From the NCBI GenBank assembly GCA_963751245.1, contig CAVVTR010000012.1:124001-188000 (forward strand): a stretch of 64,000 bases of DNA. The letters are read 5' to 3'. The notes beneath the pieces are model-generated. The model ran no database searches. It had not been told where the DNA came from and saw only the letters and a program-made list of their open reading frames with translations. Positions 16,815-25,389 of this stretch are shown here, piece after piece. The stretch comes from CAVVTR01 sp963751245. Lineage in GTDB: Bacteria; Acidobacteriota; Thermoanaerobaculia; Thermoanaerobaculales; Thermoanaerobaculaceae. The position numbers and the translations under genes were made by a program. The stretch's first letter is position 1. Every line of letters starts with the position of its first letter.

Positions 16815-17306
16815 ATGGCGTCACGACGGGCGGTGGCACTCTCCGCGGCCGCGGGGGTGCTCCTGGTCGCTGCGGTGGCCGTGGCGCAGGACCTGTGGGC
16901 GCCGGTGTACGAGCCGCCCAGGACCATGAACGACCCCGGCCGCGCCGAGCTCGTCAGGTGGGCCCCGAAGAGGACCGAGGTCGACGTGCCGCCGCCCCCC
17001 GGGGCGGTGCTGGTGGGCGCCGACTTTCTCGGCAACGAGGGCGTGAAGGGCGCGCCGATGATGCTCTTCCTGGCCTCTCCGAGACCCTTTGCTGAGGTGG
17101 CGGCGTTCTACGACGCGCGTCTGAAGGGGTTGGTGCCGGTGGACATGGACGACGGCAGCCGGATGTACTGGGTCCCCCAGCCCGGCGTGGATCCCCTCGA
17201 CGCCGACCCGCCGGTGGTCACCGTCTTCCGCTGGGCCGGCGAGGTCGCCCGCCGCAAGGTCCCCGGTGCCCGCACCGAGATCTCGGTCTACGTGGTCCGC
17301 CAGTAG
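16815..17306 (+). CDS. Secreted protein of unknown function
   Basis: This 163-residue protein has a signal peptide (residues 1-25, ending AVAQ). The mature part has a Pro-rich stretch (VDVPPPPGAVLVGADF) and an alpha/beta region, FAEVAAFYDARLKGL, followed by RMYWVPQPG and ARTEISVYVVRQ at the end. The 'AFYDARL' plus final strand resembles small periplasmic proteins with a single split fold, but I cannot name the family. A GTG one codon before gives the same protein plus one residue. It is followed by the large membrane protein. Confidence 0.6.
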   Translation: MASRRAVALSAAAGVLLVAAVAVAQDLWAPVYEPPRTMNDPGRAELVRWAPKRTEVDVPPPPGAVLVGADFLGNEGVKGAPMMLFLASPRPFAEVAAFYDARLKGLVPVDMDDGSRMYWVPQPGVDPLDADPPVVTVFRWAGEVARRKVPGARTEISVYVVRQ

Positions 17307-17356
17307 GCGGCCGGCCCGGGCCCCCCCGGCTCCGCGCGTGCACCGGGGAGCGGCGG

Positions 17357-17384
17357 TTGCACGGCTCGGCGCGCGGTGTAAAAT
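17357..17384 (+). promoter_or_regulatory. Candidate promoter of the large membrane protein gene
   Basis: TTGCAC (17357-17362), a 16-base spacer, then TAAAAT (17379-17384, five of six -10 bases). Transcription would start near 17391, about 58 bases before the ATG at 17449. It lies in the only A+T-rich patch of the 142-base gap. Confidence 0.45.
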
Positions 17385-17448
17385 TGTCACCGTTGAGTAC
17401 GCCAGGAAAGCATCTGTGCTGCATGTGCCCGCTTGGGGTGGGTCCACG

Positions 17449-19656
17449 ATGACGGGTCAGTTCGGGGCCGCGGCGGCCATTCTGGCCACCTGGCTGCTGC
17501 TGGGCCTGGCGCTGACGGGCGTCGGCGCGTGGGCACGGCGCCTGGCCGGGCTGGCCGTGCTCGGGGCCGACGCCGCGTTCGCCTCGTTCTGGGTGGGGTG
17601 GGCGGCCGCCCTCGCCATCCTTCAGGTCTGGCATCTGTGGTTGCCGGTCCGCTGGCCCGCCCTGCTCCTGGTGGGGTCGGTCGGAGGCGTGGGGCTCGTC
17701 GCCGCCGGCTGGCTCCGCCTCGGCCCGGCGCTGGCCCGCGCCGCCGCGCGCCGTCCCCTCGTCACCGTCCTCGCGCTGGCGGTGACCGCCTGGGTCGCCT
17801 ACAGGTGCACCGCGCCCGTTGCGAACTACGACCTCGGCCTCTATCACCTCCAGTCGGTCCGCTGGGCACACGCCTTTCCCGTCGTACGCGGGCTCGGGAA
17901 CCTCCACGGCCGGCTCGGCTACAACAGCGCCTTCTTCCTGTTCGCGGCCATGCTCGACGTCGGCCCCTGGGCCGGGCGCGTGTACCTGTTGGCGAATGGG
18001 TTCCTCCTGGGAGCGCTGGCGGCTCAGGCTGCCGTGAGCGTCGGCAGGGTGCTGCGCCAGGAGGGCGGGTCCCGGCGGCCCTACGACCTCTTCAACGCCG
18101 TGCTGCTCGCCCCGCTCCTCGCGACGGCCTCCGCTGGCACCGTCGCCAGCCTCGCCACCGATTTGCCCGTTTTCGTCCTGACGCTGGTCGTCACCGGTCT
18201 CCTGCTGCGGCTGCTCGGCCCTGGAGAGGCGCCGGCGGGCCGGGAGGGGGCTTTCGTGCTGGGTGCCATCGCCGTGCTGTCCGCCGCCGGCCTCACGGTC
18301 AAGCTGAGCTTCGCGCCGATGGGCGCGGCGGTGGCGCTCGTGGCCGCCGGCGTCTGGTTGTGGGGCGGGGAGGCCCGGTCGCGCCGCGGACGGACCAGGG
18401 CGCTGGCGGTGGCGGCGGCGTGCGGGCTGGCCCTCGTGGTCCCGTGGATGGTGCGGGGAATCCTCCTCACCGGCTACGTCGCCTTCCCGAGCACCCTGGG
18501 GGCGGTGGCCGTGCCCTGGCGGGTGCCCCGCTCCCTGGCGATCAACGAGTCCCGGATGATCTGCTCCTGGTCCCGGAGGCCGGACCTCTTCTGGACGGAG
18601 GTGCTGGGGCGCTGGACCTGGCTGCGGACCTGGGTGTGGAAGCTGCCGGGCGACGTGTCGACGGCGTTGGAGCTGGCGCTGGCGGCGACCGTCGTCGCCC
18701 TCGGAGCGGGAGGCGAGCGACCCTCCCGGCGGCGCGGCGGAGCCGCCCTGTGGTGGGCGCTGCTCCCCCCGTCGGTCTCCGTGGTGGTGTGGTTCGTGAC
18801 GGCACCGAACCCCCGGTTCATCCAGGGGTCCCTGTGGGCCCTGGCGGCCGTGGGCGTGGCCCTCGCCGTGGTACGGGTCCAGCCTGAAGCCGGCGGCGAG
18901 GCGGCCGGCTCCCGGCTCGCGGTCGCCGCCCTGTGGATGGCGCTCTTCCTGTTCGTGTCGCCCCTCAGGCAGCCGATCCTCGTGCCTCCCGCCGCGACGG
19001 GCGGCCTCCACTCCCTGCCGCAGGCCTCCGTGGCCGTCCGGACGACGTCGACGGGTCTGCAGGTCAACGTCCCCGTGGGAGGGGACCAGTGCTGGAATGC
19101 GCCGCTGCCCTGCACACCGTACTTCCACCCCGAGCTTCGGCTCCTCGAGGACGGCGACCTGGGGAAGGGGTTCGCCCTCGATCCCCGGGTGGCCTACGTG
19201 GACAACTTCACCATCGAGGACCCGCCGGGGCTCACCTCGCCCCGCGACCTGGGAGTGCGGCTGCTGGGGGGATGGTACCCGGAGGACCCCGACACCGGTA
19301 CCCGGTGGATGCGATCGCCAGCCCGGATCCTCCTCTACACGGAGCGCGCCAGGACGATCACACTGGCGCTCACGCCCGGGAGGATCAGCACCGGGGAGCG
19401 GCTCGGCGACTCCGGGCGTCTCCTGCTCACCATCAACGGCCGGTCGCTGGCGGTCGTCGAGGTGCACAGGGGGGAGGTGGCCGAGCTGTCCGTTCCGCTC
19501 GTGCCCGACTACAACATCCTGGCGTTGGGTGTCCCTGCCGGGAACCTCGTCCCCGGGACGCCCGTCACCGGCGCGCCGGAGGCGGAACCCCTGGGAGCGG
19601 AGCTCCTCTCGATCAAGCTGAGCACGGCCGGAACGCGCGCGGCCGGCTCGTCCTGA
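17449..19656 (+). CDS. Large polytopic membrane protein (glycosyltransferase-like), function unknown
   Basis: This 735-residue protein has about 11-12 hydrophobic helices over residues ~5-515, then an extracytoplasmic beta-rich C-terminal domain of ~220 residues. The first large loop contains 'NYDLGLYHLQSVRW', followed by 'GNLHGRLGYNSAFFLFAAML'. An acidic residue in such a loop after helix 1-2 is typical of GT-C type membrane glycosyltransferases and of the related LIC_10190-type family. The catalytic role is therefore possible but not shown. The C-terminal domain (CWNAPLPCTPYF ... ILLYTERARTITLALTPG) has two cysteines likely to pair. The frame is open upstream to 17266, but the promoter lies inside that stretch. 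Its 3' end overlaps the convergent methyltransferase by 148 bases. Confidence 0.65.
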   Translation: MTGQFGAAAAILATWLLLGLALTGVGAWARRLAGLAVLGADAAFASFWVGWAAALAILQVWHLWLPVRWPALLLVGSVGGVGLVAAGWLRLGPALARAAARRPLVTVLALAVTAWVAYRCTAPVANYDLGLYHLQSVRWAHAFPVVRGLGNLHGRLGYNSAFFLFAAMLDVGPWAGRVYLLANGFLLGALAAQAAVSVGRVLRQEGGSRRPYDLFNAVLLAPLLATASAGTVASLATDLPVFVLTLVVTGLLLRLLGPGEAPAGREGAFVLGAIAVLSAAGLTVKLSFAPMGAAVALVAAGVWLWGGEARSRRGRTRALAVAAACGLALVVPWMVRGILLTGYVAFPSTLGAVAVPWRVPRSLAINESRMICSWSRRPDLFWTEVLGRWTWLRTWVWKLPGDVSTALELALAATVVALGAGGERPSRRRGGAALWWALLPPSVSVVVWFVTAPNPRFIQGSLWALAAVGVALAVVRVQPEAGGEAAGSRLAVAALWMALFLFVSPLRQPILVPPAATGGLHSLPQASVAVRTTSTGLQVNVPVGGDQCWNAPLPCTPYFHPELRLLEDGDLGKGFALDPRVAYVDNFTIEDPPGLTSPRDLGVRLLGGWYPEDPDTGTRWMRSPARILLYTERARTITLALTPGRISTGERLGDSGRLLLTINGRSLAVVEVHRGEVAELSVPLVPDYNILALGVPAGNLVPGTPVTGAPEAEPLGAELLSIKLSTAGTRAAGSS

Positions 19657-20972
19657 GGAACGGAGCGAACGGCGCTCAGGGCCGCCCGGCGCCCGCGCTC
19701 GCCGACGCGGTGCCCGGGAGCGTGCCCGTCATCCGCGCTGGCCCCGGGAGGAGGCTCCCGCCGTTCGGGTGCGCGGTCGCTCTCCGCGGTCAGAAGGAGC
19801 AGGGTCTCCATGTTCGCGGTGCCGGCGAAGAGGTCGAGGGGGACGGCGCGGCGGAGGCCGTAGCCGGCGGCGCGCCAGGCTTCGACCTCGCGGGGGATCT
19901 CCTCGGTGCCGCAGCAGACGTGGACGACCCGCCTGGGGCGGCGCGCGGCCAGCGCCGGCACGACCCCCGCCTCCGTTCCCTGCCGGGGCGGATCAAGCAG
20001 CACCGCCTCCGCGGCCCGGGCGGGGCGGAGACGCTTTGTCACGAAGCCGCCGTCGAGGCGGCCGGCGAGGAAGTGGACGCGATCCGCGCCGGGGACGTGC
20101 GCCGCGTTCGCGCGGGCGGCGGCGACGGCGGGGCCGTCGAAGTCCACTCCGGTGGCGCGCGCGGCCTCGCGTCCGACCGTGAGGGAGAAAAGGCCGTAGC
20201 CGCAGTAGAGGTCGAGGAGCTCACACTCCTCCAGGGGGCCGAGGAGGGAGCGGGCGGCGGCGGTCATGGCTCCGAGCATGGCGCCGTTGACCTGGGAGAA
20301 CACGACGGGGGGGAAGCGCAACCGCGCCCCGTCCACCTCGACCTGCAGCCAGTCCGGACCGTAGAGCTTCTTGAACGACAGCGTCCCCGCCGGCCGCCGC
20401 GCCTCGAGGTAGTAGTCGGACCCGGTGGGATCGAGGAAGAGGAAGGCCGCGTTGACGCCGAGGCGTGTCTCCTGGAGGGCGCCGGCGAGCAGCTTGGCGG
20501 CGCGCACGACGTGAGAGTCGAAGAGGCGCACGTTGAGGATGAGGGCGAGGGCCCCCGCGCCGCCGCGCACGATGGCGTGGTTGAGGGCGACGGCGAGCGG
20601 CCGCGAGTGAGGGCGCCGGAGGCGCTCGACGAGGGCCGCGTAGACAGCCCCGTGCTCGGGCAGGTCCAGCGCCGAGGGGGACAGGCCGCGCTTCGAAGGC
20701 GTGGTCCCGGGGAAGGCGAGGGCGGGGCCCTGGGGTGTGGCCACCGCCCGCCGCTTCGTCGTCGTGCGGTAGCCGCGGGGCGACGGAGCGGCCACCACGG
20801 CCTCCGGCGCGCCGGGGAGCCCCTCGAGCCTCCAGAAGGCGGCCATCGCGTCCGCCTTGAGCGCCAGCTCCGTGGGGTAGTCGAGGGAGGCGAGGGGCTC
20901 CGGGTGCCCGGCCTGCGGCAGCACGAGGCCGCGCTCGCCGGCGAGGGCGCGGAGGATCTCGGAGAAGCTCAT
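19509..20972 (-). CDS. TrmA/RlmD-family SAM-dependent RNA (uracil-5) methyltransferase
   Basis: This 487-residue protein shows the uracil-C5 methyltransferase core: SFKKLYGPDWLQVEV, the FSQVNGAMLGAM helix, the SAM loop LLDLYCGYGLFSL, VDFDGPAVAAARANAA and DPPRQG. The catalytic-cysteine strand is VVHVCCGTE, where other members have a SCNP-like sequence. The N-terminus lacks a TRAM domain and the FeS cysteines seen in RlmD. Either rRNA or tRNA could be the target. The fold should end soon after DLFAGTANMETLLLL. The last ~75 residues are low-complexity Arg/Pro/Ala and run 148 bases into the neighbouring gene, which looks like a lost stop codon. Confidence 0.8.
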   Translation of the reverse strand: MSFSEILRALAGERGLVLPQAGHPEPLASLDYPTELALKADAMAAFWRLEGLPGAPEAVVAAPSPRGYRTTTKRRAVATPQGPALAFPGTTPSKRGLSPSALDLPEHGAVYAALVERLRRPHSRPLAVALNHAIVRGGAGALALILNVRLFDSHVVRAAKLLAGALQETRLGVNAAFLFLDPTGSDYYLEARRPAGTLSFKKLYGPDWLQVEVDGARLRFPPVVFSQVNGAMLGAMTAAARSLLGPLEECELLDLYCGYGLFSLTVGREAARATGVDFDGPAVAAARANAAHVPGADRVHFLAGRLDGGFVTKRLRPARAAEAVLLDPPRQGTEAGVVPALAARRPRRVVHVCCGTEEIPREVEAWRAAGYGLRRAVPLDLFAGTANMETLLLLTAESDRAPERREPPPGASADDGHAPGHRVGERGRRAALSAVRSVPQDEPAARVPAVLSLIERSSAPRGSASGAPVTGVPGTRFPAGTPNARML

Positions 20973-21115
20973 GCCGGGAGGCTACTCCATGTCGACGCCC
21001 GGCGGCGAGAGGCGCGGCGCGCTGGCCGGAGACGGGCCCGGGGACCGATATTGAGCAGCGTGGAACCGGCAGGGGGGGCGTCCGGCGGCGGTGCCACGCG
21101 CCGAGGAGGCCGGCC

Positions 21116-21430
21116 ATGAAGACCTTCCTGCTCTTCACCGCGGGTGGCCCGATGGTGATCATCACCTCGCACCACGCCGTCACCGACACGGCAGTGCTGG
21201 ACAAGCTCGCCGACAAGGGGATCGAGAAGTTCATCGCGTACGAGCTGTCCCTCGAGACCGTCGCCCAGCGCTACGGGTTTCACTTCGACAATGTCCGCCA
21301 GGACCTCCACGAGACCGACGCGCTCAGGGTGCTGGACTACAACGGCAGCCGCATCTTCGCGCTCTTCTACCTGAGCGAGCTGGGACGCCCCGTGATGCAC
21401 GAAGGGGCGCTCGCCGCCGCCGGGCACTGA
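21116..21430 (+). CDS. Small conserved-looking cytoplasmic protein of unknown function
   Basis: This 104-residue protein is preceded by a perfect AGGAGG site. It has no signal peptide. It opens with a beta strand and glycine turn (KTFLLFTAGGPMVIITSHH). A helix follows (VLDKLADKGIEKFIAYEL), then YGFHFDNVRQDLHETDALRVLDYNGSRIFALFYLSELG. The alternation of amphipathic helices and strands and the His-His/Asp content suggest a compact folded domain. I cannot name a family. It lies between the RNA methyltransferase (divergent) and a zinc-ribbon gene (convergent, 19 bases apart). Confidence 0.65.
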   Translation: MKTFLLFTAGGPMVIITSHHAVTDTAVLDKLADKGIEKFIAYELSLETVAQRYGFHFDNVRQDLHETDALRVLDYNGSRIFALFYLSELGRPVMHEGALAAAGH

Positions 21431-21449
21431 CGGTCCGCCGCCGCCGGCG

Positions 21450-21635
21450 TCACACCCGTTGCAGCACTCGCGCGGAGGTGGTGCAGCGCGGGCACCTGAG
21501 GACGATCCAGTCGTCCTCGGAGGGCCGTGTCTGTGTGCCCTTCGCAGCTCCGTGACGAGGCTCGCACTCCCCATGGCCGCACCACGGGCACCGCCACGCC
21601 GCCCGGCGCGCCTTGTCGCTCTTGTCAGGCTTCAC
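21450..21635 (-). CDS. Small zinc-ribbon protein, probably leaderless
   Basis: This 61-residue protein has two knuckles, CPWCGHG (residues ~16-22) and LRCPRC (~49-54), the spacing of a single zinc ribbon, and a basic N-terminus (KPDKSDKARRAAW). It could bind nucleic acid or be part of a larger complex. The frame is open upstream to 21758, but a perfect TATAAT (21647-21642) ends six bases before the GTG at 21635. Transcription would start at or within a base of that codon, and there is no ribosome-binding site. I therefore place the start at 21635. Confidence 0.55.
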   Translation of the reverse strand: MKPDKSDKARRAAWRCPWCGHGECEPRHGAAKGTQTRPSEDDWIVLRCPRCTTSARVLQRV

Positions 21636-21641
21636 CTGATC

Positions 21642-21647
21642 ATTATA
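21642..21647 (-). promoter_or_regulatory. Consensus -10 element (TATAAT) of the zinc-ribbon gene
   Basis: Minus-strand TATAAT, a perfect -10, sits six bases from the GTG start at 21635, implying leaderless mRNA. No clear -35 lies 16-18 bases upstream. Confidence 0.5.
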
Positions 21648-21723
21648 GTACTTCGTCGAGTTCCGCTCGGGGCTGCCGCACCGGAGGGCGCGGCGGCGCG
21701 GGCGGTGGAGGGCGGGGACGCCG

Positions 21724-21729
21724 TAGAAT
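21724..21729 (+). promoter_or_regulatory. -10-like element directly before the ABC ATPase start
   Basis: TAGAAT (five of six -10 bases) ends seven bases before the ATG at 21737, with no ribosome-binding site between. Transcription would begin at about the start codon, so the ATPase mRNA is likely leaderless. Confidence 0.4.
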
Positions 21730-21736
21730 CGCGGAC

Positions 21737-22496
21737 ATGGATCTCGCCATCGAGACACACGGCCTCACCCGGCACTTCGGCGACGTCAGGGCGGTGGACG
21801 GCCTCGACCTCACGGTCCCGGCCGGCAGCTTCTACGGCTACCTGGGGCCCAACGGCGCCGGGAAGTCCACCACCCTGAAGTGCCTCACGGGGCTCCTGCG
21901 GCCCTCGGCCGGCACCCAGCGGGTGCTGGACCTCGACCCCTTCGCCGACGGTGTGGCCATGAAGCGGCGCATCGGCGTCGTGCCCGAGGAAATCGCGCTG
22001 TTCGAGCGCCTCAGCGCCCGTGAGACGCTGACGTTCGTGGGGCGGGTGCACGGCCTCGACGGCGCCGCCATCGCCCACCGCTCCGACGAGCTCCTCGATC
22101 TCCTCGAGCTCGGGGGCGCCGGGGAGCGCCTGGTCGCGGACTACTCCCACGGCATGAAGAAGAAGCTGGCGCTGGCGGTGGCGCTCCTGCCGGGTCCGGA
22201 GCTGCTCTTCCTGGACGAGCCGTTCGAAGGCATCGACGCCATCGCCTCGCGGCAGATCAAGGAGGTGCTCCAGACCGTGGTCGCACCACGGCGGCACGGT
22301 GTTCCTGACCTCGCACATCCTCGAGGTGGTTGAGCGCCTGGCCGACCACATCGGCGTCATCAACCACGGCCGGATCGTGGCCCAGGGCTCGCTGGCCGAG
22401 CTGCGCGCCGGCAGCGGCGCCACGCTGGAGGAGATCTTCATGAGGGTGGTCGGGGCCGAGGAGCGCGAGCGGCCCGCGCTGGAGTGGCTGGGATGA
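21737..22496 (+). CDS. ABC transporter ATP-binding protein, one frameshift
   Basis: The ~253-residue ATPase is of the CcmA/drug- or lipid-exporter type. It has Walker A GPNGAGKSTT, a Q-loop region (VVPEEIALFERLSARE), a signature reading YSHGMKKKLALAVAL (SHGMK replacing LSGGQ, as is usual in this branch) and Walker B LLFLDEPFEGID. Near 22280-22286 the frame shifts by one base: the first frame loses sense after EVLQTVVA, and the next frame gives HHGGTVFLTSHILEVVERLADHIGVI, with the switch histidine. Its TGA overlaps the ATG of the permease (ATGA), so the two are translationally coupled. Confidence 0.85.
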
Positions 22497-24178
22497 TCCG
22501 CACCCTGCTGTGGCTGCAGTGGCGCCTCGTGGTCAACGGGATGCGCAGCCGCGGGAGGGGCGGCCTCGACGAGGCTTCCCGCTGGATCCGCATCGTGCTC
22601 CCGGTGCTGGCGGCCGCGGTCCTGGTGCCGGCGGTGCTGGTGATGGCCGCGCTCGGCGCCTTCGCGGGCTGGGCGCTGGTGTCGCTCCCGGAGGGCGGGA
22701 CGGTGGTCCCCGTCGCCGTCGCCATCGCGGCCTCCGCGGTGGCCGTGTGGTCCCTGGTGCGCCCCTTCCTGCCGGACCTGAGGGGCGGCATCGAGCACCA
22801 CCCCCTGCTCCGCCTGTTGCCCGTGCCCCCCGCGCTGCTCCACCGGCTTCAGCTCCTCTGGCTGCTCCTCGACGTCCCCACCTCCTGGTGCTGCCGGGGC
22901 TCCTGCTGCTCCCCGCGGGCCTCCTGGCCGCCGGCCGGCCGGGTGCGGCGGTGCTGGCGGAGGTCGGCGCGGTGGTCTTCGTCGTTTCATCGCCGCCCTG
23001 GGGGGCTGGCCACCGACCTGGTCCAGCTGCTGTTCCGCTCCCGCCGGCGAGCCGAGGCGGTGACGCTGGTGTTCTTCGTCGTGCTCAGCATGGCGGGGAT
23101 CGTCCCCTACGCCCTCCAGCCCCGGCATGGGAAGGTGGCCGACGGGAGGCGGCCGGCGGCGGTCCACCGGTCGCAGCGGCCGGAGGGCCCGATGTTCGCC
23201 TCCGCGTGGCTCGCCATTCCCTCCGTCGCCTGCGCCGCGGCGGTGGACGACGGTGCCGCGGGGCGGCCCGTGGCCTCCCTGGCGGCCACGGCGGCCATGC
23301 TTCCCTGGATGGCGGTGCTCTACGGCCTGTCGCTGCTCACCTCGCGCCGCCTGCTCGAGACCCCGGCCGTCTCCTCGGCCGGACTGGTCCGCCGCGCCGG
23401 CCGGCAGGGGTGGGACCTGCCGGGGCTCGCGCCGGCCACCGCCGCGGTGGCCCGGGTGCAGCTGCGGGGATTCCTGCGCACCGTCCGCGGCCGCATGGTG
23501 CTGGTGAGCCCTCTCGTCATCGTCGGCATGCTCGCCCTGCTGCTCGGCTCCGGCCGGCACCAGGGGCCGCTCGCCCTGCTCGGCAACCCGGCCTATCTGG
23601 CCGCCTTCGCGTTCTGGTCGGCGCTCTCGAACCTGTCCACCACCCTGGGGTGCAACCAGCTCACCCTGCTGGGACCGGGGCTGCTGGTGGAGCTGTTGCA
23701 GCCGCTGGACGCGGCCACCCTGCTGCGCGGCCGCGCCGCCGCCGTGGGTATGGTCTTCCTCCTGCAGGAGGTGGTGATTCTGGCGCTCCTGGCGGCCTTC
23801 TTCCGGGGCGCTCCGGTCGCCCTGTGGCCCGGCCTCCTGCTCGCCGGCCTCGCCGTGCTGGTCTCGCTGCTGCCGCTGTTCGCGCTGCTCTCCGCGGTCT
23901 TCCCCAAGACCGTGGACCTCAACACCATGCGCCGCGGCGGCACGGTCAGTGCTGCCGCCGCGCTCATCAACATGCTCGCCATCCCCTTCAGCAGCCTTCC
24001 GATGCTCGTCGCCGGCTGGCTCGCCCTGGGCTACCTCCACCACGCCTGGATGTTTCCCGTGCTGGCCGGCGCATGGCTGGCCGCCATGCTCGGCCTGTGG
24101 CGCCTCCTGGTGCCGTCGCTCGCCCGGCTCGTGGACTCCCGCCGCGAGACCCTCGCCCTCACCGCCGCCGGGCGCTGA
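22493..24178 (+). CDS. ABC exporter permease, two compensating frameshifts
   Basis: This membrane protein (~561 residues, ~10-12 helices) follows the ATPase by a 4-base overlap and should form the channel of the same exporter. It starts with MIRTLLWLQWRL, has a large soluble stretch (LVRPFLPDLRGGIEHHPLLRLLP), and later helices such as VVILALLAAFFRG and INMLAIPFSSLPMLVAGW. Between ~22875 and ~22990 the main frame reads Cys/Ser/Arg-rich nonsense. The next frame reads a good helix pair there (LLVLPGLLLLPAGLLAAG ... LAEVGAVVFVV), so two opposite single-base indels are likely. The substrate is unknown. Confidence 0.75.
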   Translation: MIRTLLWLQWRLVVNGMRSRGRGGLDEASRWIRIVLPVLAAAVLVPAVLVMAALGAFAGWALVSLPEGGTVVPVAVAIAASAVAVWSLVRPFLPDLRGGIEHHPLLRLLPVPPALLHRLQLLWLLLDVPTSWCCRGSCCSPRASWPPAGRVRRCWRRSARWSSSFHRRPGGLATDLVQLLFRSRRRAEAVTLVFFVVLSMAGIVPYALQPRHGKVADGRRPAAVHRSQRPEGPMFASAWLAIPSVACAAAVDDGAAGRPVASLAATAAMLPWMAVLYGLSLLTSRRLLETPAVSSAGLVRRAGRQGWDLPGLAPATAAVARVQLRGFLRTVRGRMVLVSPLVIVGMLALLLGSGRHQGPLALLGNPAYLAAFAFWSALSNLSTTLGCNQLTLLGPGLLVELLQPLDAATLLRGRAAAVGMVFLLQEVVILALLAAFFRGAPVALWPGLLLAGLAVLVSLLPLFALLSAVFPKTVDLNTMRRGGTVSAAAALINMLAIPFSSLPMLVAGWLALGYLHHAWMFPVLAGAWLAAMLGLWRLLVPSLARLVDSRRETLALTAAGR

Positions 24179-24217
24179 GCCGGGGCGGGGAGACGCGCCC
24201 GGTTCCCGGCTCGAGCG

Positions 24218-25147
24218 TCAGCGGACGCGGTCGAGGTGGGCACGGTCCCAGCCGGCCGCGTCGGCGCCGGCCGCGTAGGTGGACCGGATGAACGACAGCA
24301 GCGCGGCCCGCGGTTCCGGTGCCGCGCGGACCGCCTCGTAGGGCAGCATGAACTCGCCCAGCGCCGAGTTCCACGCCGCCTCGGGCGGGTCGACGCGGGC
24401 GGCGGAGAACCCCTCCGGCGTCGGGACGCCGTAGGCGTAGAAGATCGGCTCCGCGACCCTGCCTCCCACCGGCCAGTCGCCGCCTGGCCAGAAGCCGTGG
24501 CTGATGACCTCGTGGGAGTAGGCCTCGGACATCACCCGGTCCGGCGGCGGCTGGGGGTTCGCGCACCCCGAGAAGCGCGTCATCGCGAGGTCGAAGGCGC
24601 CCCAGAACAAGTGCGAGGGGCTCTGCTTGCCGAGGAAGTCCCAGCGCGCCTCCTGGAACACCTCGTCCACCGATCGCAGGATGCGCCACAGACGCCCCAC
24701 GGCCGCGGGGTCGTAGGAGGCGTGGACGGTGTCCCGGTCCAGGGGCGTTGTGTCCACGACCTCCTGGGGGGCCGGATTCACCTGGACCTCGACGGCGATC
24801 TCGGTGAGGCTCGCCATGGTGCGGTGGAAGAACGCCGCCACCGTCATGGGCGCCAGCGCGAAGCCGCTCTCCCGGCCGTCGGCGCAGCGCGCCCTCAGGC
24901 GGTGGCCCGCGAAGTCCAGCTCCAGGGAGAACCAGAGGCCGCCGTTGGGCACCGGTCCGGTGGTCAGCCCGCGTTCGCCGACGCGGAGGGTGACGTGCCA
25001 CCAGTGGTTCGCCGGCGGCGTGAGCGCCATGCGGATCTTGCCGAGGATCTGGGTCCAGCGGTGCACCGTCAGGTACGTCGGCTCCCAGTCCTCGAGACGG
25101 AGCGATGGCCACGCGTCGTTGGTACCCGGTACCGGTGCATGCGGCAT
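24218..25147 (-). CDS. DUF5996 family protein
   Basis: This 309-residue cytoplasmic protein has the complete DUF5996 pattern: WPSLRLEDWEPTYLTVHRWTQ near the start, 'NHWWHVTLRVGERGLTT', FHRTMASLTEI, then KQSPSHLFWGAFDLAMTRFSG, SHEVISHGFWPG and PIFYAYGVPTPEG. Conserved His, Trp and Asp residues suggest a ligand or metal site, but no activity is established for the family. The start at 25147 has AGGAGG upstream; an open frame extends to 25330 with no ribosome site. It is convergent with the ABC permease, 39 bases apart. Confidence 0.8.
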   Translation of the reverse strand: MPHAPVPGTNDAWPSLRLEDWEPTYLTVHRWTQILGKIRMALTPPANHWWHVTLRVGERGLTTGPVPNGGLWFSLELDFAGHRLRARCADGRESGFALAPMTVAAFFHRTMASLTEIAVEVQVNPAPQEVVDTTPLDRDTVHASYDPAAVGRLWRILRSVDEVFQEARWDFLGKQSPSHLFWGAFDLAMTRFSGCANPQPPPDRVMSEAYSHEVISHGFWPGGDWPVGGRVAEPIFYAYGVPTPEGFSAARVDPPEAAWNSALGEFMLPYEAVRAAPEPRAALLSFIRSTYAAGADAAGWDRAHLDRVR

Positions 25148-25208
25148 CGTGTCGTGCCCTCCTGTCGCCCCACGGGTGCCGGCGCGGGAGCTGTGGGGCT
25201 GTCGATAC

Positions 25209-25214
25209 AGAGTA
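25209..25214 (-). promoter_or_regulatory. Candidate extended -10 within a short inverted repeat, DUF5996 gene
   Basis: Minus-strand TACTCT preceded by TGA (extended -10) overlaps the inverted repeat GATAC-AGA-GTATC at 25204-25216, about 60 bases before the start at 25147. No gene is seen in the rest of 25148-25389. Confidence 0.3.
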
Positions 25215-25389
25215 TCATTCTTCTCGTCGTGGCCGGGCCGGAGGCCCCCCTCGCCGTCACGGCCGCAGCTGCTCCGTCCCGTCGGGCTCCTCCGCCTGCC
25301 CGACGCCTGCATCCACGGCTCCAGCAGCACCGGGGTGGCCGGCCTCGCCGGCAGGCGGGTCCTCGCTCCGGACCCGTGATCGGGCGGCG

